Source of the DNA: JAXGZG01 sp040771825
Lineage (GTDB): Bacteria > Bacillota > Sulfobacillia > Fermentithermobacillales > Fermentithermobacillaceae
DNA: 64,000 nucleotides
Assembly (NCBI GenBank): GCA_040771825.1
Contig: JAXGZG010000001.1
Location: 620,001 to 684,000 of the forward strand
Direction of reading: 5' to 3'
Shown: piece after piece, positions 25,455 through 34,567 of the stretch
How the letters are laid out: the number at the start of each line of letters is the position of its first letter
How positions within the stretch are numbered: the stretch's first letter is position 1
The notes under the pieces: model-generated
The model's input: only the letters and a program-made list of their open reading frames with translations
The model's database searches: none
What the model was told of the DNA's origin: nothing
Position numbers and translations under genes: made by a program

Positions 25455-26855
25455 GTGGATACATCCAAGATTCTGGCGGCTGAGAAGGATATCATCGCCG
25501 AGCTGGCAACTTCGACCGAAGGCTACAAGAACCTAACCGTGCTCTGCGAGGAGTTTGGCAGCAGGTTTGGAGGCACCGATGAGGATAGGCGCGCCGTAGA
25601 TTTCATGTTGTCCAAATTCCGCGAGTACGGCCTGGAAAACGTCCACAAAGAGGAGTTTATGCACAATGCCTGGACCCGCGGCCCGGCTACCCTCCGGACG
25701 ATTTCGCCCCACTCGCAGGAATTCAAGTGTATATCTTTGCCTTACAACGTGGCGTCAACCGTGGAAGGAGAACTTATCTATGTAGGCCACGGCACCCCAG
25801 ACGAGTACGAGGCTTTGGGCGATGCCATCCGAGGCAAAATCGTTATGGCCAATGCCAAGTCACCATCCTATTTCCGCAGAGGAGTGCACCGGGCGGAGAA
25901 GATCGGAAGAGCTATTGAAGGAGGCGCTATAGGCTTCATCTGGATGCGTTGGGATCCGGGTTTGCTGGAGGAAACCGGGGCAGCCCGCTGGGGGAAACCG
26001 GTCGAAGTGCCCTGCATAGGGATCTCCCGTGAAGTCGGCGAAGCCATGGTGAGGATGCAAGCAAAAGGGCCGGTCAACGTCCGTATAGAGACCAGCGACT
26101 CGGTGCGGCCGGCGCCTGTGTGGAACGTGGTGGCCGAAATCAAAGGACGTGTCAACCCAGACAAGGTCATCCTGATGGGCGCCCACTACGATGGTCATGA
26201 CATCGCTCCGGGCGCCATGGACGACGGAGCAGGGGCCATGGTGGTCATGGAGACTGCGAGGGCGTTGGCCAGGCATAAAGACCTTATCGGGAAGACTCTC
26301 AGGTTCGTACTTTTCCCCATTGAAGAGATCGGCCTCGGCGGGTCTTACAATTATGTCAACATGAACCGAGACCAACTGGACAATATCGAGATGATGTTCA
26401 ACCTCGACGGGGCTGGCAGAAGCTACTCACAGCCCGGCATAGTCTTGTACGGGAGATGGACCGGGCTTTTCCGGTACTTCTGGGATCTGGGGAAGACCAT
26501 GAGGCAATCACTCCAAGTCGCCAACTCCATCAGCCTCTACAGCGACCATCTTCCTTTCCAGCTGATGGGTGTACCTGCCGGCGGAATTCGGGAATTCAGC
26601 GACACCGCCACAGGGACGCGAGGATGGGGCCATTCCGCAGCAGACACTCTGGACAAAGTGTCTCCTAGGGCGCTAGAGGGAACGGCGACCTTCATGGCAA
26701 GGCTCGCTCTGCACATGTCCAACAGCGATTGGCCTGGAAAGCGGATAAGCGAGAAGGAAGTTCAGGAGATTCTCGGCCAGGAGTACATGGACATCCTCAA
26801 GTTAGAGAAACGATGGCCCTTCTCTGAATGGATACCTGAGTTGGTTACAAAGTGA
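25455..26855 (+). CDS. M28-family zinc aminopeptidase with PA domain
   Basis: 466 aa. The catalytic domain has the di-zinc ligands in MGAHYDGHD, GAMDDGAGAMV, FPIEEIGLGGS (catalytic and ligand Glu), NLDGAG and RGWGHSAADT. An inserted protease-associated domain (residues about 95-210: VEGELIYVGHGTPDEYE, GKIVMANAKSP) sits before it. No signal peptide, so probably intracellular and useful for degrading imported peptides. GTG 25455 is 7 nt after GGAGG. It stands alone; a strong hairpin follows it. Confidence 0.9.
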   Translation: MDTSKILAAEKDIIAELATSTEGYKNLTVLCEEFGSRFGGTDEDRRAVDFMLSKFREYGLENVHKEEFMHNAWTRGPATLRTISPHSQEFKCISLPYNVASTVEGELIYVGHGTPDEYEALGDAIRGKIVMANAKSPSYFRRGVHRAEKIGRAIEGGAIGFIWMRWDPGLLEETGAARWGKPVEVPCIGISREVGEAMVRMQAKGPVNVRIETSDSVRPAPVWNVVAEIKGRVNPDKVILMGAHYDGHDIAPGAMDDGAGAMVVMETARALARHKDLIGKTLRFVLFPIEEIGLGGSYNYVNMNRDQLDNIEMMFNLDGAGRSYSQPGIVLYGRWTGLFRYFWDLGKTMRQSLQVANSISLYSDHLPFQLMGVPAGGIREFSDTATGTRGWGHSAADTLDKVSPRALEGTATFMARLALHMSNSDWPGKRISEKEVQEILGQEYMDILKLEKRWPFSEWIPELVTK

Positions 26856-26894
26856 CGTAGTAAGCTAACTGCTTCTTGTCCCGACGAGTCTGTT

Positions 26895-26925
26895 AGGAGG
26901 CTGGCCGACTGACTGCCAGCCTCCT
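26895..26925. terminator. Strong hairpin between convergent genes
   Basis: Perfect 11-bp stem AGGAGGCTGGC/GCCAGCCTCCT with a 9-nt loop, between the ends of the peptidase gene and the convergent flavoprotein gene. No U-tract follows on either strand, so termination is plausible but not certain. Confidence 0.5.
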
Positions 26926-27001
26926 CCAAGGAGTCTACCCCAACTATACGGAAGCCGTCGGCAATCTAGGGAAGATGACCAGGCCTGGCCATCCCATCCG
27001 A

Positions 27002-28705
27002 CTATGACTGTGGCTCTCCCAGGGTAGGTTCCAATGACCCACCGCTGTTGCCCATGTAGATGTGTCTCTGCCAGAGCGGATTCTCAGTGGGAAAGTCCGC
27101 CCTGTAGTGAGCCCCTCTGGACTCCTGTCTGATGAGGGCGCCTTTGAACACCATTGCCGCCGTATACCATAGCCCTAGATTTTCAACGGCTAGGAGCAGG
27201 TCGCGAGAGTCCTTTACTGCCTGTTCATCAAGAAGGCCGCCAAGCGATTGGATTTCCTGTGCGGCGTCCAGCAAAAGGGCCCCTCTTCGGCAAGGCATCA
27301 AATAGCGGCCTGAGAAGCCTTTGAGCCTGCTCCGCAAGTCGCTAGGGGCGACTTTGCCGCTTCTCCAGAGACTGAGCCATTGGTGGGATGAGCGGGCTTT
27401 AGGCAGATTCATGGGCGACAATCCCTCTGTCTCTGTAGCGTAGGGTTTCCGCCCACTATTGGTCGGCAGCGGCGCATCATACCGGGAGTTTCTGCCATTG
27501 AGTCTGGGTGCCGTGGTGGGGCACAGTGCGGGCTCCACGGGCTCACCTTTGGCGTGCCTGGCTACTGCCTTGGCTGACCTAATGCCGAAAAGCACACAAT
27601 TGGTTAGCGCATTTCCGCCAACCCGATTGGCGCCGTCTACTCCGCCGGTTACTTCGCCGCAAGCGAAGAGGCCGGGGATTTCGGTCTGGCCTTCATCGCC
27701 GATGAGAACGCCGCCGGGGAAGTAATGCTGAATGGGCCCTAGCGGCACCGGGGCTTTCCAGGGAGGGTTCGACGCCGGGAACATCCTGGCTATAGCGCCG
27801 AAGCGTCGGCGCCATACCTCTTCGGGGACATCCTCTGTGTGCAGGAGGCAATGACCTTTTTCGTTTTCTAGGGCGATAGCCACGGAACAGATGTCACGAG
27901 CCAGCAAGTTTGCCTCGCGGCCCGAGCCGATGCCTTTCTGGGTCAGCAACTCTTTCAAGAATTCTCGCCCATCAGGCGCCGTGACCCTAGCTATATCCAC
28001 AATGCTCAAGTCAACGAACCAGTGAGCGCCTCTTGGGATATCAAAACCCATGGGGTAGAACTGCACGAACTCCATATCCATCAGGTGGCAGCCTGCGTCT
28101 AGGGCAAGGCGGTAACCATCGCCTGTGATTCTTTGGGGGTTGTCGGTTCTTCCGTACAGGGCTCCGCCGCCCCCAGTGGCAAGGACAACGGCATCGGCAG
28201 TCATGGTGACAGGCTCGCCTTTGGAGTAGTCTATGCACTCGACACCGGTCACCGCTAGGTCTCTAGTCAAGATGCGCGTTGCCGCCAGGTTGGACACGAA
28301 TTCGACGCCATGGTTCAGGCAAGCCGCTTGGAGCCCGTCTATCAGGGCTTTGCCTCCCAGCAAAGGGAACCCAGGGTCTCTTCGCAGTCCAAGCCCGCCT
28401 CGGCGCAGACGGAACGGAACTTTGGCGTCTTCAAGGAACCTGACTATGGATGGAGACTCGAAGGAGAAGACTTCCAAGAGTTCGGGCACGTTCAGGTGTC
28501 TCCCGGTATCGTAAGTCATCTTGCGGTGTTCATAGGGAAGCATTCCATCCACCGGAAGGGTGAATCCGCCTCCTGCGTATATGGTGCAGGTCGCACTACC
28601 CGGCCGGGTCTGGGAGATGGATGTGACCGCTATTCCCTCTTGGGCTAGGGCAAGGGAGGCCGTCAGGCCCGCCGCTCCCTGACCGATGACTATGACTCTG
28701 GACAT
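27002..28705 (-). CDS. FAD-dependent oxidoreductase, NadB/FrdA-like
   Basis: 567 aa flavoprotein of the succinate dehydrogenase/fumarate reductase/L-aspartate oxidase group. The N-terminal dinucleotide motif is VIGQGAAGLTASLALAQEG; TGGGGALYGRTDNP, GDGYRLALDAGCHLMDMEFVQFYP and LFACGEVTGGVDGANRVGGNAL are family signatures; the C-terminal helical domain contains ESRGAHYRADFP. No iron-sulfur subunit or NAD-biosynthesis gene adjoins, so substrate and electron partner are unknown. The ATG has no ribosome site of its own; a short upstream frame with a strong site overlaps it (see 28690-28749). Confidence 0.85.
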   Translation of the reverse strand: MSRVIVIGQGAAGLTASLALAQEGIAVTSISQTRPGSATCTIYAGGGFTLPVDGMLPYEHRKMTYDTGRHLNVPELLEVFSFESPSIVRFLEDAKVPFRLRRGGLGLRRDPGFPLLGGKALIDGLQAACLNHGVEFVSNLAATRILTRDLAVTGVECIDYSKGEPVTMTADAVVLATGGGGALYGRTDNPQRITGDGYRLALDAGCHLMDMEFVQFYPMGFDIPRGAHWFVDLSIVDIARVTAPDGREFLKELLTQKGIGSGREANLLARDICSVAIALENEKGHCLLHTEDVPEEVWRRRFGAIARMFPASNPPWKAPVPLGPIQHYFPGGVLIGDEGQTEIPGLFACGEVTGGVDGANRVGGNALTNCVLFGIRSAKAVARHAKGEPVEPALCPTTAPRLNGRNSRYDAPLPTNSGRKPYATETEGLSPMNLPKARSSHQWLSLWRSGKVAPSDLRSRLKGFSGRYLMPCRRGALLLDAAQEIQSLGGLLDEQAVKDSRDLLLAVENLGLWYTAAMVFKGALIRQESRGAHYRADFPTENPLWQRHIYMGNSGGSLEPTLGEPQS

Positions 28706-28749
28706 AGTTTGTGGGAGCGTCCATATGAGCGATGGGCGTGCTTATTCAC
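28690..28749 (-). CDS. Possible 19-residue leader peptide of the flavoprotein gene
   Basis: GTG 28749 is 7 nt after AGGAGG, a near-perfect site, and opens a 19-codon frame (MNKHAHRSYGRSHKLCPES). It ends 12 nt inside the flavoprotein gene, overlapping its ATG in another frame. Translational coupling would explain the missing ribosome site of the flavoprotein. A one-base error fusing the two is the alternative. Confidence 0.4.
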   Translation of the reverse strand: MNKHAHRSYGRSHKLCPES

Positions 28750-28977
28750 GTGAGTGCCTCCTGAATGGATATCGGCAATATGTTAGCAAACCCAGATCCA
28801 AGGGGCAACTGGCTTTGGGATTGAGAGGCCGGTCTTAGCACGAATGTGGATTATCGTATCTGAAAGGGCAGAGGCACGGGAATGTCGAATCATTCCCGGA
28901 AGGAGGCCGTAAGGACGGCTCTTCCTAAGTGAGCCAGGTGTGCAGAGCGCATCCTATTGCGTAAGCGGAGGGGAGAT

Positions 28978-29658
28978 ATGCCCATGAAGCGAATACTGGG
29001 GACATTGACAATCGGCCAAACGCCTAGAGTTGACCTTATACCGGAAATGCGAGAGATGATGGGTCCCCGGGTGGAGGTAATAGAGGCAGGGGCGTTGGAC
29101 GGCCTTACCTTGGATGAAGTGGCAAAGTTCAGCCCTGGCCCGGGCGATCCTGTGTTGGTTACGCGGATGGCCGATGGGACCGCCGTACGGATAGCCGAGA
29201 AACACATCGTTTCCCGAATGCAGGCCAAGATAGACAGACTTGTAGACCAAGGAGCCGAGATCATCGGATTAGTCTGCACAGGCGAGTTTCCTGAGTTTAG
29301 GTGCGATAGGCTCATTGTTAGACCAGACCGTGTTCTGCTCAGTGCTGCGTCGGCAGTGGCGAGCGGACTCAGGATCGGAGCGCTTGTGCCCGATGCAGAA
29401 CAGGTGTCCGAACTAGGACGGCGCTGGGCAGCGATCGCTTCCCCTTCGGCCGCTAGGTGTGAATCGGCGTCCCCATACGGTCCTCTGGAGCCCATCGGGT
29501 TTGCCGCAGAGAGCCTCAAGCAGTGGGGAGCAGACATCGTTGTCATGGATTGCATCGGGTACACGCTGGCCATGAAAGACATGGTCAAACAGATCACCAA
29601 AACTCCGGTTATGTTGGCCAGAACGATCCTTGCCAGGACGCTTGCAGAGCTTCTCTAG
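28978..29658 (+). CDS. AroM-family protein
   Basis: 226 aa, Asp/Glu-racemase-like fold of the AroM family. N-terminus LGTLTIGQTPRVDLIPEM, central LVCTGEFPEF, and C-terminal GADIVVMDCIGYTLAMKDM match AroM proteins (which have ...ADVIMLDCLGF). The function of AroM is unknown even in Escherichia coli; relatives sit with hydantoin or transport genes. ATG 28978 is 6 nt after GGAGG; ATG 28984 is also possible. The 3' end overlaps the convergent patatin gene by 4 nt. Confidence 0.85.
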   Translation: MPMKRILGTLTIGQTPRVDLIPEMREMMGPRVEVIEAGALDGLTLDEVAKFSPGPGDPVLVTRMADGTAVRIAEKHIVSRMQAKIDRLVDQGAEIIGLVCTGEFPEFRCDRLIVRPDRVLLSAASAVASGLRIGALVPDAEQVSELGRRWAAIASPSAARCESASPYGPLEPIGFAAESLKQWGADIVVMDCIGYTLAMKDMVKQITKTPVMLARTILARTLAELL

Positions 29659-30674
29659 GCTTCCAAGAGCCCCAAAATCTCGGGCGCGTTTTTGTCTGCG
29701 GCCAGTTCGCCTGCCTCGATGAGCCTTTGAGCCTTATAGAACTGATGACCGTGAAACCTCCCGACTTCGGGCCTGATCACGACATCGGCCGACATTTCGA
29801 TTCCCAGGAGCTGAGCTTCATCCTCGAACGCAAGAGATGAGTTCATGACGTCCATTGCTCGGAAGAGAGATGTCAGGATTGTCCATCTCTCCCTGGTTTT
29901 TGACTGGTAGGGTTTGCGGCTGCGAGATTGGGTCAGACCGGCCAGTTTGGGCACATCCTTGACCATCTCGTCATAGGCTGACAATGAGCGGACAAGGTGC
30001 CCTTGGCCATTAGTAACCATCTCTCCAAGGCGAACCCGCAATTCCTTTGCACCTGCCACCGAAAGGCGTAACCCGTCAGCAGCGCGCATCCATATGTCTT
30101 TTGGATGGTAGACGTCCACAGCCACAATTCTGGAGGCGCCCATGGCTCTTGCGGCATCAGTTGGCACCAAGTCGACTAGGCCTCCGTCCACAAGCAGACG
30201 ACTGCCCATGGAAACTGGCTGGAAAATGCCAGGTAGCGACATGCTGGCCCTTGTCGCGCACGCTATGGACCCTTGGCTGAGAAAAACGGCTTCTCCCGTG
30301 TTCAAGTCGCATGCCACGACGGTTAGAAAAACGCCGCGTTCCCTAAGATCCTCGAAACTCATGTCCCCGGTCAATCGGCGGAATATCCCTTCCACCGCGT
30401 TTCCCTTAAAGAGGCTCCCTTCAAAGTCAACGTCGGCCCATTCGGCCATGCTCGCGGGTGTTACCGACCTAGCGATTTCCTCCGCTTCGGCCAGTCGTCC
30501 GCAGGCGTAAGCGGCCCCAATGATGGCCCCGATGCTTGTGCCTGAGACTATGGGGAATCTCACGCCGTAAGAGTCCAACTTCTTCAGCAGACCGATATGG
30601 CTTAGTCCTCTGGCCGCCCCTGCTCCAAGGGCTATTCCTAAGGATCGGGTTGCAGATACTGGCGGGTTTTCCAT
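29655..30674 (-). CDS. Patatin-like phospholipase, RssA type
   Basis: 339 aa. The Ser-Asp catalytic dyad is visible: Ser47 in SGTSIGA (GXSXG) and Asp163 in VDGGLVD; the anion hole glycines are in LGAGAARGLSHIGLL. A patatin domain covers residues 10-205; the C-terminal 130 residues are helical and not recognised. No signal peptide. Probably a cytoplasmic or membrane-associated lipid acyl hydrolase. Tandem 11-bp repeats upstream (30713-30734) may be an operator. Confidence 0.88.
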   Translation of the reverse strand: MENPPVSATRSLGIALGAGAARGLSHIGLLKKLDSYGVRFPIVSGTSIGAIIGAAYACGRLAEAEEIARSVTPASMAEWADVDFEGSLFKGNAVEGIFRRLTGDMSFEDLRERGVFLTVVACDLNTGEAVFLSQGSIACATRASMSLPGIFQPVSMGSRLLVDGGLVDLVPTDAARAMGASRIVAVDVYHPKDIWMRAADGLRLSVAGAKELRVRLGEMVTNGQGHLVRSLSAYDEMVKDVPKLAGLTQSRSRKPYQSKTRERWTILTSLFRAMDVMNSSLAFEDEAQLLGIEMSADVVIRPEVGRFHGHQFYKAQRLIEAGELAADKNAPEILGLLEA

Positions 30675-30712
30675 TGCAGGTACACCTCAGGCCAATGTTA
30701 TGGGAACGGCCT

Positions 30713-30734
30713 TCCAAGGTCAATCCAAGGTCAA
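30713..30734 (-). repeat. Tandem 11-bp direct repeat upstream of patatin gene
   Basis: On the minus strand TTGACCTTGGA occurs twice without gap (30724-30734, 30713-30723). A related TTGACCTAGAT lies 33 bp further upstream (30757-30767). The spacing is a multiple of a helical turn and the TTGACC could double as a -35 box. Confidence 0.55.
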
Positions 30735-30946
30735 CGTAGACCGAATTCGGACCCCAATCTAGGTCAAATTCCGGTTGCATAGGCCAGTCCTTTCTGGTAC
30801 GATGCAGTCTAATATCCTTAGTCGAGCAAGGTAGGGCAAGAGGTTCCAAGGAAGAGTACCTTAGGGTTCCGTTCCAGGAGAACTCGCGTCAGCAAAGAGT
30901 CACGTCGTTCTGACACGCTGGAAGTCTGGACCGAGCGGTACTGGCT

Positions 30947-31174
30947 TTGCCAAAGGCAAAGTACACCGTGGGTGTAAGAGACCCGAGCGGCAAGTTCCTT
31001 GTACCGAAAGGTGCTGGGTTGTCGCGCGGGTTTTTGTTTTGCGCTCTGGCCGCCTACCGGGAGAAGGTGGTAAAAGTGGGGATTACCGAGACGTCAGTAT
31101 ACCTCGTGGATCTTGCGGGCGTTTTGTCGCCGGCGAAAAGTGGGAGAGAAGGGGAAGCCTGCCTCAATCAGTAG
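30947..31174 (+). CDS. Doubtful 75-codon open frame
   Basis: A TTG-started frame (MPKAKYTVGVRDPSGKFLV at the start) without a ribosome site in the 800-bp gap before the livK gene. Composition is coding-like but I recognise no family. It may be a fragment of a lost gene. Confidence 0.25.
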   Translation: MPKAKYTVGVRDPSGKFLVPKGAGLSRGFLFCALAAYREKVVKVGITETSVYLVDLAGVLSPAKSGREGEACLNQ

Positions 31175-31486
31175 ACCCATCAATGAATTTCGTTGATGCG
31201 CCCTTCCTCGTCCCAGACCTGCCAAATAGGGCAGCGCTTATGTCTGGGTCACCCTCTTCCATTGACGCCATATCCTCCATCTAGGCTCATAGTCGTCGCG
31301 GGCGACTGTCAATGAGAGTCTAATTCATCCGAAATCATGCCAGTCCCGACAGGCCATACCGTTCATTTGCCTGTTGGGAACAAGACAGGTGGATGCAAGG
31401 ACAAGCCACAGCTTTGCTATGCTCCTTTTCCCGTGCGTTCAGGTGCACGCTCAATTTGGGGTTCACAATAGGGAGGGTTTAACGGT

Positions 31487-32629
31487 ATGTTTGGAAAACG
31501 AGTTTGGGTTACTATGCTAGTTACAGCGCTAGTCGCGGCGCTTCTTTCGGGTTGCGGAGCAGGGGCGACCGGCGGCGACAAGGGCGGAGAGAAGAAAGTC
31601 ATCAAAATCGGTATGGTCGGGCCTCTAACGGGTGACTACGCTACCTACGGCACTAGCGTCAAGAACGGCGTTCAAATAGCCATCGACGAGGTAAATGCCA
31701 AGGGTGGAGTGCAAGGGTACACTCTGGAGCTTCTTGCCGAGGACAGCAAAGGCGACTCCACAGAAGCGGCCAACGCGGTTCAGAAGCTTATAGACCAGAA
31801 CAAAGTGACCGCCATAGTCGGTGCGGTGTTGAGCGGGGAGACCGCTACCGCTGCTCCAATCGCTCAGGATGCCGGAGTACTCATGATTACCGCCTCTGCG
31901 ACTGCACCCGGGATTGCCGATACCGGGGACTTCATATTCCGGAACGTCATTACCGACGATGTCCAATCGGCTCAGATGGCGGAGTACGCCGTAACCACCC
32001 TCGGACTCAAGAAACTTGCGGTTCTATACGCCAACAACGACTACGGGGTCGCTTTGAAAGACAACTTCACCCAAAAAGCAAAGTCACTCAATGCCCAGGT
32101 ATCGGCGGTTGAGTCCTTTTTGGACGGAGACGAGGACTTCCGTGCCCAACTCACCAAGATTGGCAAAGACATCGATGGACTGTACATTGGTGGCTACTAT
32201 ACTGAGGCATCCAAAATCGCCCAGCAGGCGAGACGTCAGGGCATAGAAGCCCAAATCTTTGGCGCCGACGGGTTCTACTCTGAGAAACTGGTGGAACTAG
32301 GTGGGGATGCTGTGGAAGGCGCTTACTTCACGGCCGGGTTCTACTCGGGAGACGAATCGGAAGCGGTCAAAGCCTTCGTTAAGACCTACAAAGACGCCTA
32401 CAAGTCAGAGCCGGATATGTTCGCAGCCAACGCTTACGACTCCATGAAGATAGTCGCCAAAGCTTTGGAGCAGTCGGGCAACGACAGGGGCAAGCTCAAG
32501 GATGCCATGGCAGCCATCAAAGACTACCCTGGAATTACCGGCAATACGTCCTTTGCCGAAAACGGTGAAGCGTTGAAAGATGTCGTAATCCTCAAAGTCG
32601 AAAACGGTCAGTTCAGCCGCGCTCGTTAG
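31487..32629 (+). CDS. livK: Branched-chain amino-acid-type ABC binding lipoprotein
   Basis: 380 aa, periplasmic-binding fold type I (LivJ/LivK family). Signal peptide with lipobox LLSGC; mature part begins KKVIKIGMVGPLTGDYATYG and contains AIVGAVLSGETATAAP, YANNDYG and NAYDSMKIV. It should capture the substrate outside the cell and deliver it to the LivHM permease encoded next. Family members bind branched-chain amino acids but also amides, urea or aromatic acids; given the enzymes at the end of this operon the ligand may not be Leu/Ile/Val. Confidence 0.92.
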   Translation: MFGKRVWVTMLVTALVAALLSGCGAGATGGDKGGEKKVIKIGMVGPLTGDYATYGTSVKNGVQIAIDEVNAKGGVQGYTLELLAEDSKGDSTEAANAVQKLIDQNKVTAIVGAVLSGETATAAPIAQDAGVLMITASATAPGIADTGDFIFRNVITDDVQSAQMAEYAVTTLGLKKLAVLYANNDYGVALKDNFTQKAKSLNAQVSAVESFLDGDEDFRAQLTKIGKDIDGLYIGGYYTEASKIAQQARRQGIEAQIFGADGFYSEKLVELGGDAVEGAYFTAGFYSGDESEAVKAFVKTYKDAYKSEPDMFAANAYDSMKIVAKALEQSGNDRGKLKDAMAAIKDYPGITGNTSFAENGEALKDVVILKVENGQFSRAR

Positions 32630-32774
32630 AGCGACTCGGGCAAGGCGACTTCTTCATAGCGAAAGTCGCGTGAGGATGGGGAAGGAGAGAGGGCGGGTTG
32701 TCCCTGGCCTCTCTCCAGCTCGGGCAAGTTTGTCCGGGTGCCTGGGACTAGAACCGGTTTGGGGGTGACGGCTG

Positions 32775-33644
32775 TTGTTGCAGCAAGTTTTGAACGGTCT
32801 TACTTTGGGGAGTATCTACGCGCTCATGGCGCTGGGATACACCATGGTCTACGGTGTGCTCCAGTTGATAAACTTCGCCCATGGAGAGGTCTACATGGCA
32901 GGGACATTCATGGGGCTTCTTCTTATGCAGGCTTCCGGCGTTCCTTTTCCCTTAGCGCTTCTCCTTGCCATGGGCGGCGCCGCGCTGCTTGGGATAGTCA
33001 TAGAGAGAGTGGCCTATCGGCCCCTTAGGAAGGCTCCGCGGCTGGCCGCTCTGATTAGCGCCATAGGAATGTCAATCTTCCTGCAAAACCTTTTCCTTGT
33101 CATCATGGGGCCGCAGACTAGGAGTTTTCCGGTTCCCTTCAAAGTAGCGCAGCACTCCCTGGGGGGCTTGCGAATTAGTTCCTTCGACATTCTCATCCTG
33201 CTGGTTTCGGTTGGCCTCATGGTCGGGCTCCACCTGCTGGTCCATAAGACCAAGATCGGAAAAGCCATGAGAGCCACCGCTCAAGACAGAGATACGGCAG
33301 GTCTCATGGGGATCGGCGTCAATCGAGTGATCTCGGTTACTTTTGCGGTTGGTTCGGCCCTTGCTGCCGCAGGCGGAGTACTTGTGGGCATGAACTTCAA
33401 CGCTGTGGAGCCGGGAATGGGCATGATGCCGGGCCTAAAAGGATTCGTCGCCGCAGTACTAGGAGGCATTGGGAGCATACCGGGGGCGATGGCCGGAGGC
33501 GTACTCCTTGGCATGGCGGAGGTCCTGGGGGTCGCCCTGCTCCGCTCCGAGTGGAGAGACGCTATCGCTTTCGGTATCCTCACGGCGGTCCTCCTTTTGA
33601 AGCCTTCGGGCATCTTTGGACGAAACACCCAGGAGAAGGTATAG
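32775..33644 (+). CDS. livH: ABC permease, LivH type
   Basis: 289 aa integral membrane protein. N-terminus LNGLTLGSIYALMALGYTMV and YGVLQLINFAHGE are hallmarks of LivH; later AQDRDTAGLMGIGVNRVI and PGLKGFVAAVLGGIGSIPGA are also typical. Start TTG 32775, 7 nt after GGGGGTG. The spacing to the next gene is 2 nt. Confidence 0.93.
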   Translation: MLQQVLNGLTLGSIYALMALGYTMVYGVLQLINFAHGEVYMAGTFMGLLLMQASGVPFPLALLLAMGGAALLGIVIERVAYRPLRKAPRLAALISAIGMSIFLQNLFLVIMGPQTRSFPVPFKVAQHSLGGLRISSFDILILLVSVGLMVGLHLLVHKTKIGKAMRATAQDRDTAGLMGIGVNRVISVTFAVGSALAAAGGVLVGMNFNAVEPGMGMMPGLKGFVAAVLGGIGSIPGAMAGGVLLGMAEVLGVALLRSEWRDAIAFGILTAVLLLKPSGIFGRNTQEKV

Positions 33645-33646
33645 AT

Positions 33647-34567
33647 ATGCTAAGTCCTTACTACTACCAAATAGTCATCGTTATCTGCATAAACGTCATC
33701 TTGGCCCTGAGTCTGAACTTGGTTACCGGGTTCGCGGGGCAATTATCCCTAGGACATGCGGCGTTCATGGGGATCGGCGCGTACACCTCGGGGATTCTCA
33801 CGTCGGGTCTGGGCGCGCCGTTTGCCGTGGCGCTCTTGGCGGGCGGTGTGTCTTCGGCAGCGTGCGGGCTTCTAATTGGGCTCCCGACACTGCGCCTAAA
33901 GGGAGACTATCTAGCCATCGCCACCTTGGGATTTGGCGAGATCATTAGGGTCACTATTCTCAACATGAAAATAACGGGCGGGGCGTTTGGCCTGCGCGGA
34001 ATACCGAAATTCACTAACTTGCCAATAGCGTTGGGACTTGCGGTGTTGGCTTATCTGGTCTCCAAGAGGCTTTCGCGGTCGCGTTTTGGGCGAGCTCTGG
34101 TGGCGATCCGCGAGGACGAAGTCGCCGCCCAGGCCATGGGCATAGACACCACCAGACACAAAGTCATTGCTTTCATAATCGGCGCTTCTTGGGCGGGAAT
34201 AGCGGGCGGACTTTTCGCCCATTGGTTCCGGTATCTAAACCCGTCGTCCTTTACGTTTGTGAAATCAGTGGAGATATTGAGCATGGTGGTTCTGGGCGGC
34301 ATGGGGAGCCTTGGAGGTTCGGTATTGGGCGCCGCCGTCTTGACCTATGCTCCTGAGTTCCTAAGGAGCGTGTCTCCATTCGTTTCCCAGTACAGAATGC
34401 TATTTTACGGCGCCCTTCTGGTCATCATGATGCTGGTCCGGCCTCAAGGGCTGTTGGGGAGGGCTTCCACCCTCGGAGGCAAAGGAAAGAGCTGGCGAAA
34501 GGGTCAACCAAAGAGCGCATCATCGGATGCTCAAGGCGAGGTAGGTGATTGCCATGTCGCTTCTTGA
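33647..34567 (+). CDS. livM: ABC permease, LivM type
   Basis: 306 aa. Marks: INVILALSLNLVTGFAGQLS and LGHAAFMGIGAYTSGIL near the N-terminus, PTLRLKGDYLAIATLGFGEI, and the ATPase-contact region ALVAIREDEVAAQAMGI. ATG 33647 follows GGAGAAGG; upstream codons in this frame overlap livH and are not used. It overlaps livG by 14 nt. Confidence 0.93.
   Translation: MLSPYYYQIVIVICINVILALSLNLVTGFAGQLSLGHAAFMGIGAYTSGILTSGLGAPFAVALLAGGVSSAACGLLIGLPTLRLKGDYLAIATLGFGEIIRVTILNMKITGGAFGLRGIPKFTNLPIALGLAVLAYLVSKRLSRSRFGRALVAIREDEVAAQAMGIDTTRHKVIAFIIGASWAGIAGGLFAHWFRYLNPSSFTFVKSVEILSMVVLGGMGSLGGSVLGAAVLTYAPEFLRSVSPFVSQYRMLFYGALLVIMMLVRPQGLLGRASTLGGKGKSWRKGQPKSASSDAQGEVGDCHVAS

Larger units (their letters stand above)
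30675..31486. other. Long gap between patatin gene and liv operon
   Basis: Divergent promoter region of about 800 bp. It holds the tandem repeats at 30713-30767 and a doubtful small frame. The liv operon ribosome site (GGGAGGG) lies at its right end. No RNA element recognised. Confidence 0.4.

Noticed and set aside
31187..31283. Short minus-strand frame starting MEDMASMEEGDPD
   Set aside because: About 38 codons without similarity and with a weak ribosome site.
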